Shown: in pieces, positions 50,880-61,447 of the stretch | Numbering within the stretch: the first letter of the stretch is position 1 | Layout: every line of letters starts with the position of its first letter | Source: Leptobrachium leishanense | Taxonomy: Eukaryota; Chordata; Amphibia; Anura; Megophryidae | Assembly (NCBI GenBank): GCA_009667805.1 | Contig: CM019065.1 | Coordinates: forward strand, 18,996,611 to 19,060,610 | Reading direction: 5' to 3' | DNA: 64,000 bases | Position numbers and translations under genes: made by a program | Notes under the pieces: model-generated | Seen by the model: only the letters and a program-made list of their open reading frames with translations | Databases searched by the model: none | What the model was told of the DNA's origin: nothing

Positions 50880-52790
50880 GAGAATGGGAGCTGCGCATGA
50901 GAAATCCTGCAGTGTATCATGGGAAGAGGTGATTTAGTTTAGGGTCTGTAGAAGGAGGGGGTGGTCAACAGTGTCAAAAGCAGCCGAGAGGTCAAGCAGG
51001 ATGAGAATAGAATAATGGCCGTGTTTTTTAGAAGCTAGGAGGTCGTTGGTGACTTTGGTGAGGGCAGTTTCAGTTGAGTGTAGGGGACGGAAACCAGATT
51101 GCAGTGGGTCGAGTAGGGAATTGGAGGACAGGAAGCGGGAGAGGCGGTTGAAAACTAGAGCTTAGATGCGAAGGGAAGCAGGGATACACGACGGTAGTTG
51201 GAATCAAGGGAGGGTTTCTTTAGTATAGGGGTAACCTGTGCATGTTTGAAGGCAGATGGGAAGAAGCCAGTGGAGAGAGATAGGTTCAAGATGTGTGTAA
51301 GAGCAGGGGTGAGGGAGGAGGAGAGTGGAGGAATTAGATGTGAGGGAATGGGTCGAGCGGGCACGTAGTGAGATGTGAGGAGGACAATAAGGAATTGACT
51401 TCCTCCTCAGTGGCTGGGAGGAAGCGGCAGAGGGTAGCAGAGGGGGCTTCTGGGAGTGGGGGTGGCAGATAACTATCTTGTGTTGGGACGTTGCTTCTGA
51501 TAGTTAAAGTTTTATTGAGGAAGAAATCTGCCAGGTCTTGAGCGCTGAAGGCAGCTGAGGGGGGAGGTGTGGGTGGGTAGAGGAGGGTGTTGAAGCTGGA
51601 TCAGGGTCATTTAGGGTTGGAGGATAGAGTAGATATGAGAGATGAGAAGAAGGATTGTTTGGCCAAGTGAAGGGTAGAGGTGTATGACCGCAGAATAAAC
51701 TTGAAGTGAACAAAATCAGCTTCAGAGCGGGATTTCCTCCAGGCACGCTCTGCAGTGCGGGAGCATCTTTGCAGGTAGTGCCAGGGCTGAAGCTGGCGGC
51801 GTGGGGCCTTACAGAGTCGAAGAGGAGCAAGCATGTCTAGGGCAGAGATAAGGGTGGTGTTGTAGTGATTAGTGGCAGCATCAGGGCAGGTGAAGGATGA
51901 GGCGTGAGGGAGGTGGTGAAGTAGATTGGAGAATTGATGGGGATCCACGGCATGTAGATTTCTGTGAGTGTGTGTGCGGGGTGGGGGAGCAGGGTGTTTA
52001 GGAAGTCCAGAAAGGTTGAAAGAGAGAAGGTGGTGGTCAGAGATGGGGAAAGGGCAACAGGTGAACTCAGAAACTGAGTAGAGGTTGGAAAAGACAAGGT
52101 CAATCGAGTGACCATCGCGGTGGGTAGGGAGGAGGGAGGATTGCATGAGTCCAAGGGAGGAAGTGAGTGAAAGAAGTTTGGAGGCAGCAGGGGCGGAAGG
52201 ATCGTCAATGGGAATGTTGAAGTTCCCGAGAACTAGGCATGGAAGATTATAAGACAGGAAGTGAGAAAGCCAGGTAGCAAAGTGGTCAAAGAACTGGGAG
52301 ATTGGTCCCGGTGGGCGGTAGATGACTGCCACCCTGAGAGCCAGAGGAGAGAACAGGCGGATGCAGTGTGTTTCGAAGGAGGAAAAGGAGAGGGATGGGG
52401 GTGGAGGGAGATGCTGGTAGGTGCAGGTGGGAGAGAGCAGGATTCCGACACCGCCACCATTTCACTCACCCGGTCTGGGGGTATGGCTCAAGTGTAGACC
52501 GCCATGTGAGAGAGCAGCAACGGAGGCCGTGTCAGAGGGAGTTAGCCAGGTTTCAGTTAAAGCTAGGAGGTTGAAGGAGTTTTAAAGGAAGAGGTCATGG
52601 ATGGCTGTGAGTTTGTTGCACACAGAGCGAGCGTTCCAGAGGGTGCATGTGTTGTGGGGCCAGGGTTAGGGGATATGTCACCTGCATAGAGTAACAGCAG
52701 GAGAGTGAGAAAGAGAAGGTGGGAATGGGATTTGTGGGAGTGATTGGCAGCATGAGAATTAGAGGGAGACCAGTTCTGAGAAAACAAAGG
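50880..52790 (-). pseudogene. L2 LINE ORF: leader peptide, endonuclease, partial RT
   Basis: The N-terminal frame (ATG at 52787) has a leucine-rich hydrophobic stretch at residues 24-34 followed by GDISPNPGP at 36-44, a 2A-like motif (52656-52682). The apurinic-type endonuclease is at 52332-51850; it keeps THRDGHSIDLVFSN and SDHHLLSF, but the catalytic GDFN reads GNFN (52216-52227). The RT start has VTPILKKPSLDSNYR (about 51190-51235) and [13 protein letters not shown] near 50990. The sequence then jumps to the C-terminal LWNALPRTVRQS (about 50870-50900), so motif B, the catalytic DD and the thumb are deleted. Frameshifts separate the pieces. Confidence 0.85.
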
Positions 52791-53346
52791 AGCTCATGTG
52801 AGGCCATCATGTGGGAAGCAGTGGCGTAGCTTTGGTTGTCAGCGCCCGGGGCCAGCCAAGAATTGTGCACCCCCCCAACCTGTGGACACGTTAGCATGCC
52901 CTGATTCCCTTCTACCATTAGGGCATTGAACCCCTTAACTGTGATACAACAACCACTCGGGATACTTGGTTCCAGCCAAACAACATGGTATTCTAGGTTA
53001 TAAACAGCCGCAGACTTGAAGTTGTGAAAATGAAAGGTCTTTTTATTCCAGCATAAACAAACACCACACTTGCCTTTGAATCACTATTGCAGGTGATTAA
53101 ACAAAAAACTACAAATGAAAACTAGGGATGCACCAATACCACTTTTTTTAACACTCAGTATGAGTACCGATATTTTTTAAAAGTACTCACCCATACCGAG
53201 AACCGATACTTTTATTTTATGTCATGTGACCGCTTTCAAATAAGAACAGACCTCATATAAAATGCCCCCAGCTCACAAGTATATATCCCCCCAGATACAT
53301 ATACACAGAATGTACCCAGCTCACATGTAGATTGACCCAAGCCTCA

Positions 53347-54165
53347 CATGGATTTTGCCCCAGCTCATATGGATATTGCCCCAGCTCATATGGATATTGC
53401 CCCAGCTCACATGGATATTGCCCCAGCTCACCTGGATAATGTCCCAGCTCTCATGGATATGCCCCAGCTCTCATGGATAATGTCCCAGCTCTCATGGATA
53501 TGCCCCAGCTCACCTGGATATTGCCCCTGCTCTCATGGATATTGCCCCAGCTCTCATGGATATTGCCCCAGCTCTTATGGATATTTCCCCAGCTCATATG
53601 GTTATTGCCCCAGCTCATATGCCCCAGCTCACCTGGATATTGCCACAGCGGTCATGGATATTGCCCCAGCTCTCATGGATATTGCCCCAGATCATATGGA
53701 TATTGCCCCAGCTCATAAGGATATGCCCCAGCTCACATGGATATTGCCCCAGCTCATATGGATATTGCCCCAGCTCACAAGGATATTGCCCCAGCTCATA
53801 TGGATATGCCTCAGCTCACATGGATATTGCCCCAGCTCACATGGATATTGCCCCCAGCTCTCATGGATATTGCCCCCAGCTCTCATGGATATTGCCCCAG
53901 CTCTCATGGATATGCCCCAGCTCTCATGGATATTGCCCCCAGCTCTCATGGATATGCCCCCAGCTCATATGGATATTGCCCCAGCTCACCTGGATATTGC
54001 CCCAGCTCTCATGGATATTGCCCCAGCTCACCTGGATATTGCCCCAGCTCACCTGGACATTGCCCCAGCTCTCATGGATATTGCCCCAGCTCACCTGGAT
54101 ATTGCCCCAGCTCATATGTATATTGCCCCAGCTCACCTGGATATTGCCCCAGCTCTCTTGGGGCC
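53347..54165. repeat. 21-bp minisatellite, about 38 units
   Basis: Units read GGATATTGCCCCAGCTCAC with A/C/T variants; some units lack TTG and are 18 bp. Because both lengths are multiples of three, a 291-residue frame stays open on the plus strand and others on the minus strand. They show only the repeat heptapeptide and are not genes. Confidence 0.95.
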
Positions 54166-54218
54166 GGATGCCATGCAGGGGGTGGGGGCCAGATGCCATG
54201 CAGGGGGTGGGGGCCAGT

Positions 54219-54389
54219 CCTGAACAGTGTGAGTCCGTGTTGAAGGGGAGGCGGCTGCGTGCGTGCGCAGGTCACGCGGTCTGGCCCGTCAGGTGGTACA
54301 GAGACTCAGTACCACCTGACTGGCCGGACCACGTGACCTGCGCATGCATGCAGCCCCCTCCCCTTCAACACGAATTCACGCTGTTCAGG
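54219..54389. repeat. Hairpin with ~81-bp arms
   Basis: Arms 54219-54299 and 54309-54389 are mutually complementary with a limited number of mismatches and a 9-nt loop. The centre is TCAGGTGGTAC...GTACCACCTGA and the outer ends are CCTGAACAG and CTGTTCAGG. It lies just inside the right end of the hAT element. Confidence 0.85.
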
Positions 54390-54715
54390 ACCAGGCACTC
54401 CCGCTGCATGGCGTCTGGGCCCCCTCAACCCGCGGGCCCTTGGGCGGCGCCCGAGGGCCCACTGGGTCAGTCCGGGCCTGCTCATTGGGAACTTTTAGGG
54501 GCACACATTTCTTTGGAAATTATACGCCCCTAAGAAAACTGCGCCCGGGGCCACTGCCCCCAGCCCCCCCACGCTGCGCCACTGGTGGGAAGAGAGGAGG
54601 GAGAGAGAGATACAGATAGTGTAGAGGTCGGTGGTAGAGGGGCAGGAGTTCCATTTAAGGAGAAAGGTAGAAGTTAAGAGTAGAAGGGTGAGAGAAAGCA
54701 TAATATAGCCGTGTG

Positions 54716-54899
54716 TTTACCCAATGTAAAATGTGGACCTTGCAGTCCTAAGTATAGGACGCGGTAAGTACAGTAAGCTCGAGCTACAAATTGCAAATTA
54801 ATGCGCTTAGTGATTTTCGCTGTTTGTAACGAGAAGCAAATGATTTGTTGGTCAGGTGCTAGACTGAATTTACCTAGTGCAAACGCGAAAACAGGCTGA
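54716..54899. other. Short spacer, no feature
   Basis: No element or gene is recognised between the L2 leader and the next LINE fragment. Confidence 0.4.
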
Positions 54900-56507
54900 C
54901 GTTAGAGCCCCTGGTGTTTAAAAGCTTTTCTGTGAAGCTACCACCCTACCTGAATACTCTGCTTCCTGCAGCAACTCCCTCCTCCTATAACCTCCTATAC
55001 AGGACCTGCACCTTACTTGCAATACCACAATACAAATAGAAAGTGGCTCGATCCTCATTTTCCTCCAGAACACCACAATTCTGGAATAACCTCCCAGACG
55101 CCATCAAACCTTCCCCCAGTCTAAAGTCACTTAAGAGATCCCTATTAACATACCTCGATACAGAATGCACCTGTAAACATGTAATATAGTGACTATATAC
55201 AGAATGCACCTGTAAACATGTAACATAGTGACTACATACAGAATGCACCTGTAAACATGTAACATAGTGACTATATACAGAATGACCTGTAAACATGTAA
55301 CACAGTGACTATATACAGAATGCACCTGTAAACATGTAACATAGTGACTGTATACAGAATGCACCTGTAAACATGTAACACAGTGACTATATACAGAATG
55401 CACCTGTAAACATGTAACACAGTGACTATATACAGAATGTACCTGTAAACATGTAACATAGTGACTATATACAGAATGCGCCTGTAAACATGTAACATAG
55501 TGACTATATACAGAATGCACCTGTAAACATGTAACATAGTGACTATATACAGAATGCACCTGTAAACATGTAACAGTGACTATATACAGAATGCGCCTGT
55601 AAACATGTAACAGTGACTATATACAGAATGCACCTGTAAACATGTAATATAGTGACTATATACAGAATGCACCTGTAAACATGTAATATAGTGACTATAT
55701 ACAGAATGCACCTGTAAACATGTAACACAGTGACTATATACAGAATGCACCTGTAAACATGTAACAGTGACTATATACAGAATGTGCCTGTAAACATGTA
55801 ACAGTGACTATATACAGAATGCACCTGTAAACATGTAATATAGTGACTATATACAGAATGCACCTGTAAACATGTAATATAGTGACTATATACAGAATGC
55901 ACCTGTAAACATGTAACACAGTGACTATACACAGAATGTGCCTGTAAACATGTAACATAATGACTATATACAGAATGTGCCTGTAAACATGTAGCATAGT
56001 CACTATACACAGAATGTGCCTGTAAACATGTAACATAGTGACTATTTACAGAATGCACCTGTAAACATGTAACATAGTGACTATATACAGAATGCACCTG
56101 TAAACATGTAACATAGTGACTATATACAGAATGCACCTGTAAACATGTAACATAGTGACTATATACAGAATGCACCTGTAAACATGTAACATAGTGACTA
56201 CAAACAGAATGCACCTGTAAACATATAACATAGTGACTATATAAAGAATGCACATGTAAACATGTAACACAGTGACTATATACAGAATGCACCTGTAAAC
56301 ATGTAACATAGTGACTATATACAGAATGCACCTGTAAACATGTAACATAGTGACTATATACAGAATGCACCTGTAAACATGTAACATAATGACAATATAC
56401 AGAATGCGCCTGTAAACATGTAACGTAATGACTATATTTCCTACATATGTACTTGCTGTGTCAATCTGTATATTTGTGTTTTTATTCCTATATCTTGCAT
56501 TTATTAC
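54900..56507 (+). mobile_element. LINE 3' end split by an amplified unit
   Basis: 54910-55155 encodes the same RT C-terminus as 39392-39947 (FWNNLPDAIKPSPSLKSLK). 56415-56507 is the matching 3' UTR (GACTATATTTCCTACATATG, CAATCTGTATATTTG, TATCTTGCATTTA). Between them the 39-bp unit is repeated about 33 times. The terminal 3' tail is missing; the 55-bp satellite follows. Confidence 0.88.
55155..56440. repeat. 39-bp minisatellite, about 33 units
   Basis: Units read ACTATATACAGAATGCACCT followed by GTAAACATGTAACATAGTG. Length variants lack CATA or similar (35-36 bp). The 13-codon period creates minus-strand frames of up to 199 residues that are artefacts. The unit spans the stop codon of the LINE ORF (CKHV, stop). 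Confidence 0.95.
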
Positions 56508-56516
56508 ACAAAATAA

Positions 56517-57850
56517 AACTCACAATAATGTGCGGTGTGTATGAATGCGAGTTTATTTACTGTGGACCTCTGTGATACCCTCATACATAGTTTCTTACCC
56601 TTTGATTTGAGAAATAGTGATTATATTCTTTATATTCCGGCAGGTGGCTGCTGGTAACGGTGGCGGCTTGTCATTAGTCCTGTGTGAATAAAAACAATAA
56701 AATAGATCTCTGATTAACAAACTTAACGTATCAACAATTTTTAGCCATTATCCCTCCCTGATCCCCACCTTTATACTTACAAGCCACGTATTACACTGAT
56801 GACCACTCAGTATATATATATATATTTATATATATATATATATATTTATATATCACAGGGCTTTTTTTCCTGTGGTACGCTCTGGTACGCAGTACTGGCA
56901 CGTCACCAGCCAGGACCCCGAATGAGTGGAGGAGACGGAGCATGGTGGTCCTCCTTCCTCCAGCACGGACAGGCAGGGAATCGGAAGCGCTCAGGAGCTC
57001 ATGCTGGCTCCCGAATGCTTCCGATTGTCAGAGGAGCTTATGCCGGGACAGATAACCCCCTCCCAGTAAGTGACAAGGTAGGATTGTTTAAGTAAAATCC
57101 CCCCTCACTTGACAGTTTGATGGTCAGTGCCCTGGCAGATCTGCACATTCTGCAGCCCATTCGCCCCCTCCCTGCAGCTGGGGAGACTCTGAGCAGCAGA
57201 TATATATGGTAACACTGCTGACCTCTCTAAGAAAGATGACACAACAAAGAAGAGGAGCTAAAGGGGAAACAAAAACACATAAAGAAAAGTGGGGGTACAG
57301 AGGGATCTAAGGGGATCGGAGGGCAGTCTATTTTTGTTGTATGGGAGGTATAGGGGGTCGGATGCGTATGGGAGGTATAGGGCTCCACAACAACAAAAAC
57401 TCACAGCAATGTGCAGTGTGTATGAGCGTATCACTGAATCCACAACGATAAAACTCACAGTAATGTGTGCTGTGTATGAGCGTATCACAGAGCTCAACAG
57501 CAATAAAACTCACAGTATTGTACGGTGTGTATGAGTTTGAATTTTATCGCTGTGGAGCTCTGTGCTATGCTCGTACACACTGCACATTACTGTGAGTTTT
57601 AGTGCTGTGTAGCTCTGCGATGCACTCATACACACTGCACATTACTGTGAGTTTTATTGCTGTTGAGCTCTGTGATACGCTCATACACTCTGCACATTGC
57701 TGTGAGTTTAATTGCTGTGTAGCTCTGTGATACGCTCATACACACTGAACATTACTGTGAGTTTTACTGCTGTGGAGCTCTGTGATACGCTCATACACAC
57801 TGCACATTCCTGTGAGTTTTGTTGCTGTGGAGCTCTGTGATGTGTTCATA
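56517..57850. repeat. 55-bp satellite with polarity switches
   Basis: At 56517-56590 one inverse and one forward unit meet. At 57385-57537 about three units run in inverse orientation, and from about 57540 to 57850 about six run forward. Between them are a TA microsatellite (56805-56850) and an unassigned segment (56860-57380) that begins CAGGGCTTTTTTTCCTG, possibly a hAT-like end. Confidence 0.85.
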
Positions 57851-58752
57851 AAACAGTGGCGGGTCCCCGGCGGTCTCGGAGGGGCCAGGAGTGGTTGGCG
57901 GTTTGCGGGGCTTACCCATCTCTCTGCAGACGGGGTGCGGAGGGAGATGAGCGGATCAACTCGGCGGAGCTCCGGGTTCAGGCGACCATTACTCTCGGCG
58001 CGCAAGCCACGCCCCAGGTTTGAGTCTTTTAGATGTGCGGAAATATTCAATGTTTTTGTGATCAGTGTAAATCATCCACCTCACCCGCCTCTGTCTCTGT
58101 CGTTCCTCTCTGCGAGTCCCTTCACTGGCTCCCCATCCACTGCAGAATTAAACTCAAAACCCATACCCTGACCTACAAAGCTCTCACTAACTCGGCTCCC
58201 CACTACCTGTCCTCAATAATCACCAAATACACCCCAGCCCGCAGCTAACGTTATTGCTCACGTAAGTGAGCGCTAACGTTGGCAACAAGAATGTAATGTG
58301 CCCCTATGTCTTTTATCTTAATGTTTTTCAAGCATGGTATATTTTTCCACTTATTGATAATTTCAAGAGCAAAAATATAAATAATAAAGATTTTTGCTAT
58401 CGCCATCCTCTACTAATGCATACACAGATCCCTCCACATTCTGATCTTTCGAGTATTTTGACTCAAAGATTTTTGTATAATTACATAATTGTATAATTAT
58501 ATTATAAGTATATTATTTATTATATGATTTCTCCGCCCTTTCTGTCATTCTCCTCTCTTTCCCACATACATTGATCCCGGTTTGTCCCACCATAACCCGA
58601 ATAGTTTCTACAGTCACTCCCTGTTTATTATACCATCAACTAAAGAAATGTGCACCATTTAATCCCAATGCAACCCCATACAAGCCCATCTCCTAATATA
58701 ATCCCATCATAACCCCATACAAGCCCATCTCTTCATAGAATCCCATCATAAC
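57851..58752 (+). mobile_element. L2-type RT C-terminal fragment and unassigned flank
   Basis: 58096-58248 encodes LHWLPIHCRIKLKTHTLTYK and then SAPHYLSSII, the conserved C-terminal block of L2/CR1-group RTs, in plus orientation and without RT motifs. The preceding GC-rich segment (57855-58020) and the following AT-rich sequence to 58752 are unassigned. Confidence 0.7.
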
Positions 58753-59237
58753 TAGGGATGAGCCGAACACCCCCGAGTTCGGTTCGTGTTCGAACCCGAA
58801 CTTTCCAAATGTTCGAATCCGAACTCGAACTCGAACTCAATACAAGTCAATGGGGCTGAGAATTCGATTTTTAGAGTGCCCTCCAAGAGGGCATATTTGC
58901 TAGATAATTGCCATAAAAGGTGTATGGGGGTCCGGGTAGTGCCCTGGGGGACAGGAAACAAGGACAAAAAAGTTTTAAAAAAAACATTTTTAAAGGGACA
59001 GTGAGTTTTCCATGAATTAAGGGTTAAAAATAAAAACGAAAAATTCCTTCAAATATCGTGCCTAGGAGGTCCCCATAACCTGCCCATGAAGTGGCGGATT
59101 TCTAAGATGTATAGAAACACTTGAAAACAAAAAAATGACGTTTCATATGACGGTAAATGCTTTTCCTTTAATCTATCCATAAACAACTGCTTGGGGTGGC
59201 AGTCTGTATGAAAAGAGGAGACATTTTCGGACACGTA

Positions 59238-60104
59238 CAGGGTTATCCAAAGAGATCCGAATTGCTTGAGAAAGGTAACCGAACGCTGAAAATCAGCGTT
59301 CGGTTACCTTTCCTGGCCCATACGGCTATCCAGAGATCAGGCAATTCGCCAAATCCTGGCGAATTGCCTGAACATACGGTGCCTGTTCGGTCCCTGTTCA
59401 AGGGCAGTGAAATCCCCATGAAAAAGCACTGCTTCGGCTATTCAGAGAACACAAACCAGCAGTGAAAGGTTCCCGAAATGCCCTGCCATTCGGTGGTTTA
59501 ATTCGGCAAATTTATTCAGGAGAATCCCATAGGCTTCAATGTTAAAAATATTCCTGTTTTAATTCAATAACCTAATAAACTGTTCATTATAAAATTCTGC
59601 AGCAAAAAGTCTCTTTAGCTATAGATTTTTTAGGATACTTTAAGCATTTTCCCGATTTTTTTTTTTTTCAGTTTACTTATTTTTTTTTTAACAGCCCTCT
59701 TTATTATCATTCCCTGGACCTCCTGTGAAAATTTCAGACATTTTCGCTCAGTAGTTTCTTTGCAAACAGCATTTTATTTTCCCAGATTCATACAAATGGT
59801 TTTGCTAATTTATTCACTGCCTCCTCTACATCACAGCTGCTTCGGCTCTGTGTGATTCGGCTCCTGTTCGGCTCCTGTTCGGCTTCTTCGAAGGTTAATC
59901 CAGATGTTTTTGCTTGTTTTCAGCGTGCATTCGGTTGGTTTCGTCAGGTTTTCGGCAGCTTTTCCCTGCAATTCGGGGACCCTGTGCTGTTTGCTGAATA
60001 CACCGCAGGGTCACCGAAATGCAATCGGCAAAAAGAACCGAATTGAAGAGAACGAAAAGTCACTGAACGTGCGGTGACTTTTCGAATCTCTTTGGATAAC
60101 CCTG
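59238..60104. mobile_element. 867-bp non-autonomous element with hairpins
   Basis: The TIRs start CAGGGTTATCCAAAGAGAT and match for at least 19 bp. GTA on both sides (59235-59237, 60105-60107) is the apparent 3-bp duplication, and its removal restores the hAT sequence. A perfect hairpin with 20-bp arms and a 3-nt loop lies at 59270-59312, and a second with 14-bp arms at 59338-59370. No transposase. The superfamily is uncertain; 3-bp duplications suit PIF/Harbinger or CACTA groups, but the GTA target is not typical. Confidence 0.85.
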
Positions 60105-60199
60105 GTAGAAAAAGTTTAGTGATTTTTTGGTTAAATTATTGTGAAACTTATGCAGGCTTTGGATGAAAGTAACAATAGGTGCTTTAAAATTGGGCCTTT

Positions 60200-61425
60200 A
60201 GCGTCGGCAACAGTGCCGTCACACCGTAACCCCTCTGAGGATATGAATCTGATACAGGCGTCAGTGGCAGTGCACCCAAATATTGTGCTTTTGGTGCCAG
60301 GCCTGCAAGTACTATCATACAGTAACCCAGGATTTCTCACGCGCAGCCCCCACTCTCTGGAACGCTCTCCCTCGTACTGTCAGACTTTCCCCTAACTTCT
60401 CTTCCTTCAAACGCTCCCTTAAAACGTTCCTATTTAGGGAAGCCTACCACCCAACTCACTGACGCAATCATCAATCACGCTAACCTTACAGTACTCTCCT
60501 CCTGTTTCCAACCCCAACCCTCCCAGATTGTGAGTTCCTACGGGAATAGGGCCCTCATCTCCTCCTGTACTGTTTGTCAAATGTTGTTCAATGTATTGTA
60601 ACCCTGTCTATACTGTGCTTATTGTACAGCGCTGCGGAATATGCTGGCGCTTTATAAATAAAGAATAATAATAATAACCCCTCTGTAGTATTGTGGAAGA
60701 ATGCAGGGATGGACCTTGCGGTCCTATATTAAAAAGATATGCAACTGTTAAAGGCGTCAGTTCACCCAGATATTGTGCTTTTGGTGCCAGGCTAGCAAGT
60801 GCATTCCTACAGTAACCCCTCTGTGGTATTGTGGAAGAATGCAGGGGTGGACCATGTGGTCCTATATTAAAAATATATGAATCTGGTAATGGGCATCAGT
60901 GCACCCAGATATTTTGCTTTTGGTGCCAGACTGCCAGGCCAGCAAGTAATATCATACAGTAACCCCTCTGTAGTATTGTGGAAGAATGCAGGGGTGGACC
61001 TGGCGGTCCTATATTAAAGAGATATGCATCTGGTAAAGGCGTCAGTGCACCCAGATATTGTGCTTTTGGTGCCAGGCCTGCAAGTACTATCATACAGTAA
61101 CCTCTCTGTAGTATTGTTGATGAATGCAGGGGTGGACCTTGCGGTCCTATATTAAAAATATATGAATCTGGTAATGGGCGTCAGTGCACCCAGATATTGT
61201 GCTTTTGGTGCCAGACTGCCAGGCCAGCAAGTACTATCATACAGTAAACCCTCTGTAGTATTGTGGAAGAGTGCAGGGTTGGACCCTGCGGTTCAAAAAA
61301 TTAAAATGATATAAATGTGGCACAGGCGTCGTGCAGCCAAATATTGTCCCTGTCATGGCAGCAAGTGCCTTCACACCGTAACCCTTTTGTGGCATTGTGG
61401 AAGAGTTCAGTGCTGGAGGTTTTGT
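60200..61425 (-). repeat. ~140-bp tandem array of hAT copy E
   Basis: Inverse-orientation units homologous to 30590-31830, with CAGTAACCCCTCTGTAGTAT and GCGGTCCTATATTAAA. About seven units, split by the L2 insertion. Confidence 0.9.
60329..60676 (+). mobile_element. L2 LINE 3' end in the hAT array
   Basis: It encodes the last RT residues (LWNALPRTVRLSPNFSSFKR), then a 3' UTR with ACTGTTTGTCAAATGTTGTT and the tail GGCGCTTTATAAATAAAGAA plus AAT repeats. TAACCC before (60322-60327) and TAACCCC after it suggest a 6-bp duplication. It is the same subfamily as 50576-54715. Confidence 0.88.
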
Positions 61426-61447
61426 GAATGCAGAAGACATCCCCGAT

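Larger units (their letters stand above)
52819..54584. mobile_element. hAT element with CAGTGGCG termini, in the L2 LINE
   Basis: A 1,766-bp element starts CAGTGGCGTAGC and ends in the complement of CAGTGGCGCAGC. It is flanked by a perfect 8-bp duplication GTGGGAAG (52811-52818, 54585-54592). The interior contains an LTR-like repeat (52941-53122), another hAT-like terminus TAGGGATGCACCAATACC at 53125, a 21-bp array and a long hairpin. No transposase is seen. Confidence 0.9.
50576..54715 (-). mobile_element. L2-type LINE with internal deletion and hAT insertion
   Basis: On the minus strand, a 5' leader (54715-54593) is interrupted by a hAT at 52819-54584. The ORF start follows, then the endonuclease, the beginning of the RT, and, after a deletion, the RT C-terminus. 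The 3' UTR ends in GGCGCTTTATAAATAAATAA and AAT repeats at 50576. The same subfamily's 3' end is at 60329-60676 in the plus orientation. Confidence 0.88.

Noticed and set aside
53348..54533. Long plus-strand frames of 291 and 332 residues
   Set aside because: They are translations of a 21/18-bp minisatellite in different frames; the residues only repeat the unit.
55131..56387. Minus-strand frames of 142 and 199 residues with Cys/His/Tyr-rich repeats
   Set aside because: A 39-bp tandem repeat read in frame; the same unit is open in more than one frame and there is no start context or domain.
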